A DNA stretch of 50,050 bases from a bacterium (GTDB lineage: Bacteria; Vulcanimicrobiota; Vulcanimicrobiia; Vulcanimicrobiales; Vulcanimicrobiaceae): NCBI GenBank assembly GCA_021806945.1, contig JAKAPQ010000002.1, forward strand, positions 1 through 50,050, given 5' to 3'. The notes beneath the pieces were generated by a model. The model had not been told where the DNA came from. It searched no databases and saw nothing but the letters and a program-made list of their open reading frames with translations. Positions within the stretch are counted from its first letter, which is position 1. Every line of letters begins with the position of its first letter. Of the stretch, positions 30,583 through 39,758 are shown piece by piece. A program made the translations under genes and the position numbers.

Positions 30583-32118
30583 TCAATGGAACGTTATCGT
30601 GGTTTTCAAGTCGGTCTTCGGGTGCGCAGGCAGCAGCATCGGAGGAAGCGGCTTCTGCTTGAAATTGAAATCACGGACCAGGTTGCCGAGCTGCGGCATA
30701 TTCTCGCGAACGTCGGGGCGGCGATCCGGGCGGCCATCGGTCTTCGGATCGATGCGCTCGCCATTGAGAAAGTCGTCTTCGATGAAGCGCAGGTACGCAT
30801 CGAAGCTCAATGTCTGATGATCGATATACCCCCGGCGCGCATACGGGCTGATGACCATCGCCGGAACGCGAATGCCGTAGCCGTTTTCGTCGACGCGCGG
30901 CGGAGGAACGTGATCGTAGAAACCGCCCCAATCGTCCCAGGCGAGGAAGATGGCCGTCGATTTCCAGTCCGGTCCGCTCATGATGGCGTTGATGACGCGC
31001 GTTACGTGCGTCTGGCCCATGCTGACGAGCGCCGGCGGATGTTCGCTCTCCAAACCTCCCGGCGTTACCCACGACACCGCCGGAAGCGTGCCGGCGCGCG
31101 CGGCAGCGTAGAAGTGGTCGATGGTCTGGATATTGCCGATCTGCCGGTCCTCCCGAACGTCGGTGGCCGTAAGGAGCGGGTTCCAGATGTATGGTGTCGT
31201 CTTCAGATTCGTTTGCGCGTTCATGCAGGCTTCGACCTGGGCGAGCGTCTTGCAGCCCGTCGAGGTCTCGTTCGCAACGTAATACCTCCAACTGACGCCG
31301 CGTTTCGCCAGCAAGTACGTGAGGTCGGTCCACGCCACGACGTGCACCATGCTTGCGGAGTTGCGAACTTCGTCCTCGGGCCCGGTGCTTTTCCGGCCCG
31401 CCGCCCCGCTCTTGGCCGACTTGGGAGCGAGTGCGATGGCGAAATCGTTCCGGCATGACATTGGATTGACGTTGAAAATTGCGTTCAGGTTCGGCAGCGG
31501 CGATGGAGCCGGGCACGCCGCCGACCACGCAGAGACTTCGTAATAGTGCGCCGGCAGACTCCACGAGCGCACCGGCTCGAACATGTGGTCTTGGAGGACG
31601 AAGTTCTTCGCGTACGCCCAATAGTTCGGGATGTCGCGGCCGTCATGATAGCCCATGACGTCCGGCACCGCCGCTTTCGCGCACTTGGGGTCGTTGTAAT
31701 ACCACATGCAGCCGCGCTCCGACGCTTCGGCTGCCCGGACGAAGCCGTCCATCTTGCCGCCGTCAACGTCCATGGTGGACTGCTGGGCGAGGTGCTGTCC
31801 GCCCGCATTGTCGTTGGACCTGTCGTGGTAGGGCCTCTGGCACGAGCCCTCGCGTGGGTCGGGGATACAAACGGTGAAGTGGCCGCGCGCATCTCGCGGA
31901 AGCCCATCGGCTCCCGGATAGGTGCCAAAATAGGAATCAAACGAACGATTCTCTTGCATGATGATCACGACGTGACGGATCCGGTGAATCCCGGCCAGCG
32001 AGGTATCGCTAACGCCGCGCGCCGCGCTGCTTCGCGCCGCGATAGTAACAAGCGCTATAACGAGCGTTATAACGACGACGGCGAACGCACCTAACCAAGC
32101 CTGCCTACGATGGAACAT
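30583..32118 (-). CDS. Second secreted phospholipase-C-type phosphoesterase
   Basis: From ATG 32118 (GGGGAGGA site seven bases upstream) the 511-residue paralog has a membrane-anchor or signal segment ([20 protein letters not shown]), then [56 protein letters not shown] and the same [20 protein letters not shown] block and ending. Compared with the 28368 gene it has an insert of about 40 residues ([20 protein letters not shown] then [12 protein letters not shown]). It is probably an exported phosphoesterase. The two paralogs flank the P460-like gene and share its strand context. Confidence 0.88.
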   Translation of the reverse strand: MFHRRQAWLGAFAVVVITLVIALVTIAARSSAARGVSDTSLAGIHRIRHVVIIMQENRSFDSYFGTYPGADGLPRDARGHFTVCIPDPREGSCQRPYHDRSNDNAGGQHLAQQSTMDVDGGKMDGFVRAAEASERGCMWYYNDPKCAKAAVPDVMGYHDGRDIPNYWAYAKNFVLQDHMFEPVRSWSLPAHYYEVSAWSAACPAPSPLPNLNAIFNVNPMSCRNDFAIALAPKSAKSGAAGRKSTGPEDEVRNSASMVHVVAWTDLTYLLAKRGVSWRYYVANETSTGCKTLAQVEACMNAQTNLKTTPYIWNPLLTATDVREDRQIGNIQTIDHFYAAARAGTLPAVSWVTPGGLESEHPPALVSMGQTHVTRVINAIMSGPDWKSTAIFLAWDDWGGFYDHVPPPRVDENGYGIRVPAMVISPYARRGYIDHQTLSFDAYLRFIEDDFLNGERIDPKTDGRPDRRPDVRENMPQLGNLVRDFNFKQKPLPPMLLPAHPKTDLKTTITFH

Positions 32119-32216
32119 CGCGATCCTCCCCAAATCTAAGGCCACGGCTTTTCGGTAACGGGCCAACGCTTCCCGCTAACGCGGCAGGAGTACGCGACCG
32201 GTCCCGCAATCGCAGC

Positions 32217-35200
32217 GTGGTGGAGACGCCTTTCGCCGTTAGCGTATTGGGCGGTTTCGACGTTTGCGACCGGCTCGACCGCGCGTTGGACGGGCGCGCG
32301 TTGCGCCGTGGAAGCCCCGTTTTGAAGTATCTCCTCGCCGTTCCCGATCACGAAGCGGAGCGAGCGCGCATCGCAGCGGCGCTCTGGCCGGTCTCGCCTC
32401 CGGCTGCGGCGGCCACGAATCTTCGCGTCGGCCTCCATGCCCTGAAGATGGCACTCGCGGGCCTCCCCGCCATCGAAGCCCGCGGCGGTAACGTGCGGTT
32501 GCTGCCGGATCACTGGAAGATCGACGCGGACGTTTTCGAACGGAACGCCGCTAGTGCATTGCAAGCACAATACGCGGAAGAGGGCGACCTTCTCCAACTC
32601 CTCAAGCACTACCGCGGACCGTTCCTTGGGCAAGACCCCGAGACGCATTGGATCGCACCCCGCCGCCTTCACCTGGAATCACTCTACCGCAGCCTGCTGC
32701 TCCGTTACGCGCAATTGCCGCACGCACAATATGAATTCAGCCTCGAGGCACAACTGCGCCACTTTCTTGACGGCCACCCCGAAGATTGCGAAGTAACGTC
32801 CGCTCTTGCGGAGATCCTCGCGGCACATGGACAGCCTAGCGAAGCCTCGCACGTACGATCGCTGCATCGCTCGGCCACCTCCGGCACGACATGCTGTCGC
32901 GAACATGCCCCTGCGATAGCGTTTGCCGCAACGACGGCGAGCTCCATTTGCTCCGAACCGCCGGTCCTGTGGTTTCGTAACGAGTCGCCTCGATTTGTCG
33001 GGCGCGCCGCAGAGGTCGCGCGTTTGGGCGATCTCCTCGACGACGCATTCGACGCACTCGGCCGTACGGTACTGCTCGTCGGCGCTCCCGGCATCGGCAA
33101 GACGCGCTTGGCCGGAGAGACCATGGCCGAAGCGCAAGACCGTGGAGCGCTGGTGCTCGACGCGACCTGCGAGCGCTCGGGCGGAACGACGTTGCGGCCC
33201 TTCGTTCGCGCGATCGAAACCGTCGTAGAGGCGCTCTCCGATACCGTTCTAGCAACGGTGTTGCGAGCGCACGGCCCTACGCTCGCGCGCGTTTCGCGAA
33301 CGCTGCGCACGCGCATCGGACTGCGGGACGACGATTACGCCGAACGCGTTACGGACGTCAGCCGCGTCATACCGGCGATCGTCGCTTTTTTCGAAGAACT
33401 CACGCATCTGTGGCCGGTCGTGCTGCTCGTCGAAGATCTGCACGCCGCCGATCCGGCATCGGTAGCAGCTTTCTCCGCGCTCGTGGTGGCCGTCCCGTCG
33501 ATGCGCTTCCTGCTCGCCGGTACGGCTAGGGACGCGGAGTTCCGCGACTGCCTGGCGGCCGATATGCTCGACGCCGCCCGCTGCGACGTATCGTTGTTAC
33601 GCATCGGTCCCCTCAGCGGCCCGGAATCGCTGGCATTGGCGCGGGACTTTTGCGATTCGCCGCTCGAACCACACGTGATCGCGCGCCGCGCGCAAGGTAA
33701 TCCCTTTGCCGTGTTGGAGCTTTCAAAGGGAGCGGACGGAATCCGGCACATCGCGGGTGCCGTCATGACGCGGATCGAACGGCTGCCGGCGATCGAACGC
33801 AAAGTAATCGACATACTCGCGCTAGCCGATCCAATCGCTCTCCCGGAGCCGTCGCTCGCACGAACGATCGGACAGCCCGTATCCGAAGCGATCGAACGGT
33901 TATGGGGTTCCGGGCTGCTGCGCCGGCAACCCGACGGATACACCTTGGCTCACGGCATTTTCGTCGAGGTCATAGAGCGCCTCCTCGACGAGCGGGATCG
34001 TATGCACGTCCACGCCGAACTCGCCGCGCTTCCCGAAGTACAACGCCACGCCGACGCGACGGCCGTGCACTTCCTGCACGCGGGACCACGGTACGAACTC
34101 CAAGCGGTTAGTTGGAGCATCCGCGCGCTCGACGAGGCGATCGCGGTGCGCGACACCGGCAGCGTGCTCGGCATCGTGCAGGCGGCGTACGCGCTTGTCG
34201 TAGAGGGAAACCCGCACCGATACAAACTCGCGATCGGCCTGGGACTAGCGGAAACGTACGCCGGAAGTGCCGAGCGCGCGCAAGACACCCTGCAACACGC
34301 ATTGCTCCTTGCGGCAAACGATACCGAACGCGCAGCCGCCTACGTCGCGCTCATCGAGCTCGCGGAAACCGACATGCGCGTGGAAGAAGGCCTCAATCTC
34401 TGCGCGGAAGCCGAGAGCGTCTGCCGCACGTGCTCGCCGGGCGATACGAGGACGATTCGCTCGCGGCGTGCGTTCCTGCTGCTTCTCTCGGGACGTTTCG
34501 AAGAGGCGCTTTCCACTGCATCCACCTTGCTCGACGCGGGCGATCCGATCTCGTCGGTACGGGCCGGCATCGTCACCGCGATCGCCTACGCATACCGCGG
34601 AAGACGCGCGGAAGCGATCGAATGGTTCGAGCGCGCCGGCGACCAGGCGCAACGCATTGGGGCGGACCGGGAAGCGGCGCTCGTCAAGCTCAATCTAGCG
34701 TCCATCCATTTCCACTGCGGTAAGTTGCAGTCCGCACGCGCGGAGTACCGCCGCGCGGCGGACTACGCGCTCTCGCACGGCCGGCTTGCAAGCTCGTCCA
34801 TCAGCATCCGCAACGCGGGAGAGTGCGCACGCTATCTCGGGAATTTTTCGGAAGCGCGGGCGTGCGCCGACGTCGCCGAGCGCCGGGCCGCCCGCAGCGG
34901 TCGTCCGGTGCTCGTCGCCGAAGCTCAGATGCTGCGCGGCACGATCTTATGCGACGAAGACGCTTTCGAGGCCGGATTCGAAGCACTCGGCCGCGCCGCC
35001 GAGACGTTCGCGAAGAACGCGGATGCACGGCTTCTCACCGACGCGTCGGCGCACGCGCTGATCGCCTGCTGGCGAAGCGCCAACCGCGCGCGCCCCTTGA
35101 AATGGATCGAGATGGGCAGCGCGGCTGCCGAGCGTTGCGCCGACCTCGATACGCGCGCCTTTTTTTGCGCCGCAGCATCGCTCGCGTATCTGCTTCTTCG

Positions 35201-35411
35201 CGATGAAGACGCAGCGCGCGCGCGGCTCTCTCTCGCCTCGAGTGATTTGAAAGCGATCGGAGCGGTGCCTCGAAAGATTGAAGTGGCCGTTTGGTGCCGC
35301 GAGGCGGCCGCCGCACTCGGCGACCCGGCGGTCCAAAAAAGCGCCTTAGCGCAAGCGCGTGCCTTGCGCACCGCTATCGACGCCCCCGTACCGCTGCTGC
35401 AGCGCCTGTAA
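32217..35411 (+). CDS. BTAD-type AAA transcriptional regulator (large)
   Basis: The 1064-residue protein has an N-terminal winged-helix plus BTAD region (residues 1-220: FAVSVLGGFDV, ARIAAALWP, NLRVGLHALK, HYRGPFLG), then an AAA/STAND ATPase with FVGRAAEVARL and Walker A GAPGIGKTRL (289-298), Walker B VVLLVEDLHAADPASVAAFS, and a long TPR-like C-terminal half. It is a SARP-like, signal-gated regulator; ligand and targets are unknown. It is divergent from the phosphoesterase gene (98-base gap), so autoregulation or control of that gene is plausible. Confidence 0.85.
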   Translation: MVETPFAVSVLGGFDVCDRLDRALDGRALRRGSPVLKYLLAVPDHEAERARIAAALWPVSPPAAAATNLRVGLHALKMALAGLPAIEARGGNVRLLPDHWKIDADVFERNAASALQAQYAEEGDLLQLLKHYRGPFLGQDPETHWIAPRRLHLESLYRSLLLRYAQLPHAQYEFSLEAQLRHFLDGHPEDCEVTSALAEILAAHGQPSEASHVRSLHRSATSGTTCCREHAPAIAFAATTASSICSEPPVLWFRNESPRFVGRAAEVARLGDLLDDAFDALGRTVLLVGAPGIGKTRLAGETMAEAQDRGALVLDATCERSGGTTLRPFVRAIETVVEALSDTVLATVLRAHGPTLARVSRTLRTRIGLRDDDYAERVTDVSRVIPAIVAFFEELTHLWPVVLLVEDLHAADPASVAAFSALVVAVPSMRFLLAGTARDAEFRDCLAADMLDAARCDVSLLRIGPLSGPESLALARDFCDSPLEPHVIARRAQGNPFAVLELSKGADGIRHIAGAVMTRIERLPAIERKVIDILALADPIALPEPSLARTIGQPVSEAIERLWGSGLLRRQPDGYTLAHGIFVEVIERLLDERDRMHVHAELAALPEVQRHADATAVHFLHAGPRYELQAVSWSIRALDEAIAVRDTGSVLGIVQAAYALVVEGNPHRYKLAIGLGLAETYAGSAERAQDTLQHALLLAANDTERAAAYVALIELAETDMRVEEGLNLCAEAESVCRTCSPGDTRTIRSRRAFLLLLSGRFEEALSTASTLLDAGDPISSVRAGIVTAIAYAYRGRRAEAIEWFERAGDQAQRIGADREAALVKLNLASIHFHCGKLQSARAEYRRAADYALSHGRLASSSISIRNAGECARYLGNFSEARACADVAERRAARSGRPVLVAEAQMLRGTILCDEDAFEAGFEALGRAAETFAKNADARLLTDASAHALIACWRSANRARPLKWIEMGSAAAERCADLDTRAFFCAAASLAYLLLRDEDAARARLSLASSDLKAIGAVPRKIEVAVWCREAAAALGDPAVQKSALAQARALRTAIDAPVPLLQRL

Positions 35412-35430
35412 CCTCCTCCGGCCGCCGAAG

Positions 35431-37317
35431 CTACTGCCATTGCAGCCGCTGGCGAAATGCGCGTTCGCGGCTTTCCCCAATGGCGGAACGCACGATCGTT
35501 ACGACTGCGCCGGGCAGGACGAGCGACCCGCCGTCGCACAGAACGAGGTTTGCTTTAACGAGCCGCTCGAGCGCGTGCTCGACTTCCGTCTCGTTCCCCT
35601 TCAGAAGCCGCGCCACGGCCGGCGGCGAAAAATCCGAATCGAGAAATGCCATGGCCTTGAGAACGTCCAAATCGGGCGCGCCGAGCGACTCCATACGCCG
35701 CGCAATCGTTGCGGCCAGGGTCTCGGGGAGGAACAACTCTGCGGGTATCTCCGTCGCCATCTCCCAGGCCTCCCCCGCCGCGCTAGAGCAATGAGGCCGC
35801 GCTCGCTCTGCGGCGGCCAGCATTACCGCGACGTCCCCGGGCCACAGGTCTGCCAGCCGCGACGCCATTTGCGCGTCTACCGGCCCTCCGAAATAGCGCT
35901 CCAAGATCGTTCTGCAGTCCGCAAGCGGGAGCGGCAAGAGTTCCAGGTCGCGCAACCACGCGCGCCTGCGTCCCGCCGGCAGCGGCACGCACCGTTGGAC
36001 GAATATCCAAAGCAAGGGCAGGTGTCCGGTCGAGCCAACGAGCTGTGCCGCGCTCGCCGAGAAAGCCCGCTCGTCGAGGTCTGCGTCGTCGATCGCGAGG
36101 ATGGAGGGCCGAGCCGCAACGATAGCGTCGAGCGTCCGGGATAAGAGTCCGTAGATCTCGTCACGACTGGCCATCTGGGCGCTGCGTTCGAAGAATTCGG
36201 CAGCGGCGTCCTCGAGCCACTCGCGGGACGATACGCCGTCACCTTGCCGCGACGCCGTCTCCAGCATCGATCGGAGCAGTCGCTCCACCGCGCCGGCCAG
36301 CGGATTTGAAGCCATCCCGGCGCTGGGGGCGCGATAGCAGCGCACCAAGCCGATTGCCGTTCCGCGCGCGCGAGCCGAACGCAGCACCTCTGCAAGCAAT
36401 CGGGACTTCCCCACCCCTTGAGATCCGGTTACGCTGACGGCACACCCCCCACCGGCCATCGCATCCCTCGCCAGCGATTCGAGGACTTCACGTTCGCGCG
36501 CTCGGCCGACGAGCGAATCCCTCTCGGGAAGCCGGCTCGCTTCAACCGCACCGGCATCGTTGAACACGACCGCACGCATGCGCTGCGACGGGCGCAGCGC
36601 CGTCGCACGAAACAATGCGCCTGCGTGCGCCGAAAACACCTCTCGCGCGCGATCTCGGCGCCCGAGAAGCGTCAGTCGAACGACGAGCTCCTCTGCGATC
36701 GCCTCATCGTACGGGTATCGTTCGAATGCGCCGCTCAGGAGATCCAGGGCCGCGGCGGCCTTGCCGTCGGCAGATAACGCGCGAGCGCAGCGCAGGAGGA
36801 GCGCGCGATGCAGCCGTGCTAGCCGCTCCCGAATTGAAACGGTCTGCTCGTCCCGATCCCCCTCGAGATACGCACCGCCGTAGGATTGCAGCAACGCAGC
36901 CGCCTTGCCGGCAAACTCCGCGTTGGACGCGCCGAGATCGAGCAGCGCCAGGGCTTCTCGTTCGAATTCGATTGCATCGACGACCGGCCCGTAGGCCGGA
37001 TCGATGAACAACATCCCGGACTCTAGGCGAATCGGTTCGGGCAGTTTGTCTTGCACCATCGTACGGCGGAAGACCGCACGCAATTCGTGCAGACGCACCC
37101 GCACGTTCGTGCGGGCGGCTTTACCGGCGGAGTCCGGCCAGAACTCGTCGGCAAGCGACTCGGCCGAGCACCGGAATCCAGGCCTTCGCAACAGGGCTTT
37201 GAAGAGCGCCGTCGCCCGCCGGTCGGCGGCCGTCCGATCCAGGACGGTACGCCCGCCCCAAAGAACGGCAAAGTCGCCGAGCGTCCGAACCTCGATGATG
37301 TCGGCCATCCGTAACAT
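35431..37317 (-). CDS. BTAD-type AAA transcriptional regulator
   Basis: The 628-residue protein starts MADIIEVRTLGDFAVLWGGR (winged helix), continues with the BTAD helices (NVRVRLHELRAVFRRTM, ALLQSYGGAYLEGDRDEQTV) and an AAA module with VGRAREREVLESLARDA, Walker A TGSQGVGKSR (297-306) and ILAIDDADLDE (Walker B). It lacks the long TPR tail of its neighbour. It converges on the 32217 regulator with a 19-base gap. The divergent secreted-protein gene at 37482 shares its promoter region and is a possible target. Confidence 0.85.
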   Translation of the reverse strand: MLRMADIIEVRTLGDFAVLWGGRTVLDRTAADRRATALFKALLRRPGFRCSAESLADEFWPDSAGKAARTNVRVRLHELRAVFRRTMVQDKLPEPIRLESGMLFIDPAYGPVVDAIEFEREALALLDLGASNAEFAGKAAALLQSYGGAYLEGDRDEQTVSIRERLARLHRALLLRCARALSADGKAAAALDLLSGAFERYPYDEAIAEELVVRLTLLGRRDRAREVFSAHAGALFRATALRPSQRMRAVVFNDAGAVEASRLPERDSLVGRAREREVLESLARDAMAGGGCAVSVTGSQGVGKSRLLAEVLRSARARGTAIGLVRCYRAPSAGMASNPLAGAVERLLRSMLETASRQGDGVSSREWLEDAAAEFFERSAQMASRDEIYGLLSRTLDAIVAARPSILAIDDADLDERAFSASAAQLVGSTGHLPLLWIFVQRCVPLPAGRRRAWLRDLELLPLPLADCRTILERYFGGPVDAQMASRLADLWPGDVAVMLAAAERARPHCSSAAGEAWEMATEIPAELFLPETLAATIARRMESLGAPDLDVLKAMAFLDSDFSPPAVARLLKGNETEVEHALERLVKANLVLCDGGSLVLPGAVVTIVRSAIGESRERAFRQRLQWQ

Positions 37318-37481
37318 TGTACGCCCCCGGCGTTACCGAAGCGTTGCCTCCTCGCAGGGCGCCGATCCGTCGCTTCCGGACCGTAACGCTTTTGTAACAC
37401 TCCTCCGCCTATACTCCTCCCATAGCCCCGGAGACGGCTCGCAGGTCCCGGGCCGCGAAATGGAAAGGTGAGGTATACATT

Positions 37482-37979
37482 GTGAAGATGCGATCTCTAG
37501 CCATTGCCGCAGCGCTATTTGCGTACGGCGCGGCCACGGTCCATGCCGCCCCACCGGGCATGAATCCCTGCGGTGTGGTCACGCGCTCCGACGCCTCCGC
37601 TGCGCTCGGAGTGCAGGCGTTCCCAGGGTTCGCCATCGGGGCAAACCGCACGAACGTCAGCCTCGGCGGCCGGATTACCGGCCCGAAGATCTCCTGCCGG
37701 TATCGCTCGCCGGTCGGCGAGGTCTTCGTTACCGTACACGCCTACGGCGATCCGAAAACGGCGTACGCGGCGTACGAACGAGACCGGAAGAATTGGTGGC
37801 CGCGCGAGGACCTTTCCGGAATCGGCGATGCGGCCTTCTACAATCGTGGGGGCCAGATATACGCTCGCAAAGGCGGAGACGAACTCTTCGTTTCGCTAAC
37901 GTTCAAGAAGAGCATCAGCCCGCTCAGCGCCGACCCGCGCTTGATCGCGCTCGCAAAGAAAGCCGCATCGCGGCTTTGA
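37482..37979 (+). CDS. Secreted protein, DUF3558-like
   Basis: A signal peptide (RSLAIAAALFAYGAATVHAA) is followed by a 140-residue mature part with paired cysteines (CGVVTRSDASAALG, ISCRYRS), the layout of DUF3558-type small exported proteins with SDASAALG and GDAAFYNRGGQIYARKGGDE. It starts at GTG 37482 or, in frame, ATG 37488, after GGTGAGG. It lies 34 bases before a second secreted protein and is divergent from the BTAD regulator. Function is unknown. Confidence 0.65.
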   Translation: MKMRSLAIAAALFAYGAATVHAAPPGMNPCGVVTRSDASAALGVQAFPGFAIGANRTNVSLGGRITGPKISCRYRSPVGEVFVTVHAYGDPKTAYAAYERDRKNWWPREDLSGIGDAAFYNRGGQIYARKGGDELFVSLTFKKSISPLSADPRLIALAKKAASRL

Positions 37980-38013
37980 CGGGACCGCAATACACAATTG
38001 AAGGGAGTACCAT

Positions 38014-38544
38014 ATGACATCTTCGTTTAAGCGTGCCGCCCTCGCGCTGGCAGTAGCGTGCATCCTTCCCACCCCGAGTTTTGCGGCCATCAAGAACGCG
38101 CCGCTGCATAAGTATTTCATGGCCGGCGCGGTCCGGCTGCGCATCGACAAGATCGAAACGTACCCCGCATCCGGCGTAACGAACGTGCCGGTGCTCGAGG
38201 GACAAGGATTGAGCGGCCCAGGCTTTGTCGTCGTCACGGCGACGGCCCAGAATCCCAGCAGCACCGAAGAGACGGGCATCCCCCATATGGAGGTCGGCTT
38301 CGAACTCAAGGACGGTTCGCAAATGAGCGAATACACGCCCGATGCGATGAACTTGCCGAGAAGTAAAGTAGCCGCGCCGACCAGCCTCCATCCCAAGCAG
38401 CACGTGCAGTTCAGTTGGGTGATCAGCAGTTGGACGGGCTCGCCTCCCACCAAAATGTTTCTGAAGGTATGGGACCAATCCGGCTATCCGGGCTATTGGT
38501 TTCGCGTACAGCTGCCGCCGAAGGCCGTCATCAACCACACCTAA
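38014..38544 (+). CDS. Secreted beta-sandwich protein, unknown
   Basis: A clear signal peptide (FKRAALALAVACILPTPSFA) precedes a mature beta-rich domain of about 150 residues (GFVVVTATAQNPSSTEET, PHMEVGFELKDGS, HVQFSWVISSW). The pattern resembles exported DUF4352/immunoglobulin-like proteins. AAGGGAG lies before ATG. It is co-oriented with the preceding secreted protein, so the two are probably one operon. Confidence 0.6.
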   Translation: MTSSFKRAALALAVACILPTPSFAAIKNAPLHKYFMAGAVRLRIDKIETYPASGVTNVPVLEGQGLSGPGFVVVTATAQNPSSTEETGIPHMEVGFELKDGSQMSEYTPDAMNLPRSKVAAPTSLHPKQHVQFSWVISSWTGSPPTKMFLKVWDQSGYPGYWFRVQLPPKAVINHT

Positions 38545-38805
38545 CCCGGCAGAGCCGGAACCAAATAGGCTTGATCTGCGAGCCGTGGTTACGCACGGTC
38601 CCGCCTCTGCCGAAAGCGCTGGCACCAAGAAAGTCGGCCGCTCAAACGTGACTCGCAGGAATTCTACTCGACCGCCAACAGAATTTTCTTGCCGGAAAAG
38701 CGAGAATTTCACGCTCAGGGCTCCGGAACTACCGTTTAGCGGTCGCGTTAGACGAGTTCCGAAAACGCTACTTTACCAGGGCGTAGAAACCGCGCAAAGT
38801 ACACC

Positions 38806-39150
38806 TTAGAGTCCGATCAGCGCACCAAGTTTTAGGCGAACTGCTTCGAGCAACTTGGTTGGAATCGCAGCTTCGAACTGCGCATTGCGAACCCGCCAAT
38901 CGAGCGACTTGGCGTGGTCGGAAAGGACGGCTCCGCTGATGTGCGGCACGCCTTCGATGAGAACCTCGAACGGATAAGCCTTGACGCTGCTGGTTATCGG
39001 GCATAGGACGGCAAGCGATGTTTTTGCATTGTACGCAACTGGAGATAGCACGAGCGCTGGACGGCGCCCGCGTTGCTCGCGTCCTGCTTGCCGGTCGAAG
39101 TCGATCCAAACAATGTGCCCCACGTCGGGGACGTATTCGCTACTCACCAA
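38806..39150 (-). CDS. mazF: MazF-type endoribonuclease toxin
   Basis: The 114-residue protein has VPDVGHIVWIDFDRQAGREQ then RGRRPALVLSP, the MazF N-terminal fold, VLCPITSSVKAYPFEV in the middle (the strand that binds RNA) and VLSDHAKSLDWRVRNAQFE near the C-terminus. It starts at GTG overlapping the antitoxin stop by 7 bases. It is chromosomal, outside the island, and only distantly like the island MazF. Confidence 0.92.
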   Translation of the reverse strand: MVSSEYVPDVGHIVWIDFDRQAGREQRGRRPALVLSPVAYNAKTSLAVLCPITSSVKAYPFEVLIEGVPHISGAVLSDHAKSLDWRVRNAQFEAAIPTKLLEAVRLKLGALIGL

Positions 39151-39380
39151 ACCTCGTTGCCAACGGCGACTCCGGTCGAGAGGTCCCCGTGGAGATTTTC
39201 AGGCGTTATCGCGGCGACAAGGTCGTCAAGAGCGGACAGATCTGCGGGGCGCAGGAGCAAGCCGTGCTCCGTCGACTCGATCGAAAGGATGTCGCCTTCG
39301 TGGAGATCGGCGCGCTCCAGGGCTTCCTTTGGAAGCCTAATGCCGAGGCTGTTGCCCCACCGTGAAATCGTCGTCGCCAT
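39144..39380 (-). CDS. mazE: MazE-type AbrB-fold antitoxin
   Basis: From ATG 39380 the 78-residue protein begins MATTISRWGNSLGIRLPKEA, the swapped-hairpin AbrB start of MazE (R.GNS.GIRIPK), and continues with DLHEGDILSIESTEHGLLLR and an acidic C-tail. It neutralises the following toxin and represses the pair. A perfect palindrome GGTATATACC (39408-39417) lies 28 bases upstream and overlaps the expected promoter. A longer frame to 39644 is not supported. Confidence 0.93.
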   Translation of the reverse strand: MATTISRWGNSLGIRLPKEALERADLHEGDILSIESTEHGLLLRPADLSALDDLVAAITPENLHGDLSTGVAVGNEVW

Positions 39381-39407
39381 CGTTGTACTCCTCTGTTGTA
39401 TATCCGG

Positions 39408-39417
39408 GGTATATACC
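39408..39417. promoter_or_regulatory. Palindromic operator candidate for mazEF
   Basis: The 10-bp perfect palindrome GGTATATACC sits 28 bases upstream of the mazE ATG, with GAGGAGT between. Autoregulated toxin-antitoxin pairs usually bind such palindromes over the -10 region; TATACC/GTATAT supplies a plausible -10. Confidence 0.5.
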
Positions 39418-39492
39418 ACAATGGAGTACAGCGCAAAGGGTCGCATGATGCGCCCAAGGCGCTGCCGAATCCGCGATGTTTCGCCGCGCTGA

Positions 39493-39654
39493 TCACGGCG
39501 TGATCTTGATGACGAAGACCGCCGTGCCGGTGCCCTTCGACGCCTTGGCCGGCGCCGTCGGCAGCACCGGGGAGCCGCGCGATCCGCCGGCGCAGCCTGC
39601 GAGTAACGCCGCGGCGGCCAGTACGACCAGAAACCGAAGCCCATGCAAAGTCAT
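39493..39654 (-). pseudogene. Remnant N-terminus of a third NHL-propeller lipoprotein
   Basis: ATG 39654 opens MTLHGLRFLVVLAAAALLAG then CAGGSRGSPVLPTAP and stops at 39493 after 53 residues. This is the lipoprotein signal plus linker of the two complete paralogs (at 41447 and 43249), with the propeller missing. It is the truncated end of the tandem array. Confidence 0.85.
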
Positions 39655-39670
39655 ATCTTCTGCCCCTTTG

Positions 39671-39757
39671 TCACTGAATGCCGACGCTCGTGCTCGTGAC
39701 CGTCACGCCGACGGTCGCGGTCTTGCCGCTGCCGCCGGTGATGGTGACCTGAGGCAT
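39671..39757 (-). pseudogene. 28-residue remnant of the Ig-like lipoprotein C-terminus
   Basis: ATG 39757 encodes MPQVTITGGSGKTATVGVTV then TSTSVGIQ, the same C-terminal peptide that ends the 218-residue protein at 43266. It sits 1 base after the stop of the second NHL gene. It marks a recombination joint of the tandem duplication and is probably not functional. Confidence 0.75.
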
Positions 39758-39758
39758 G

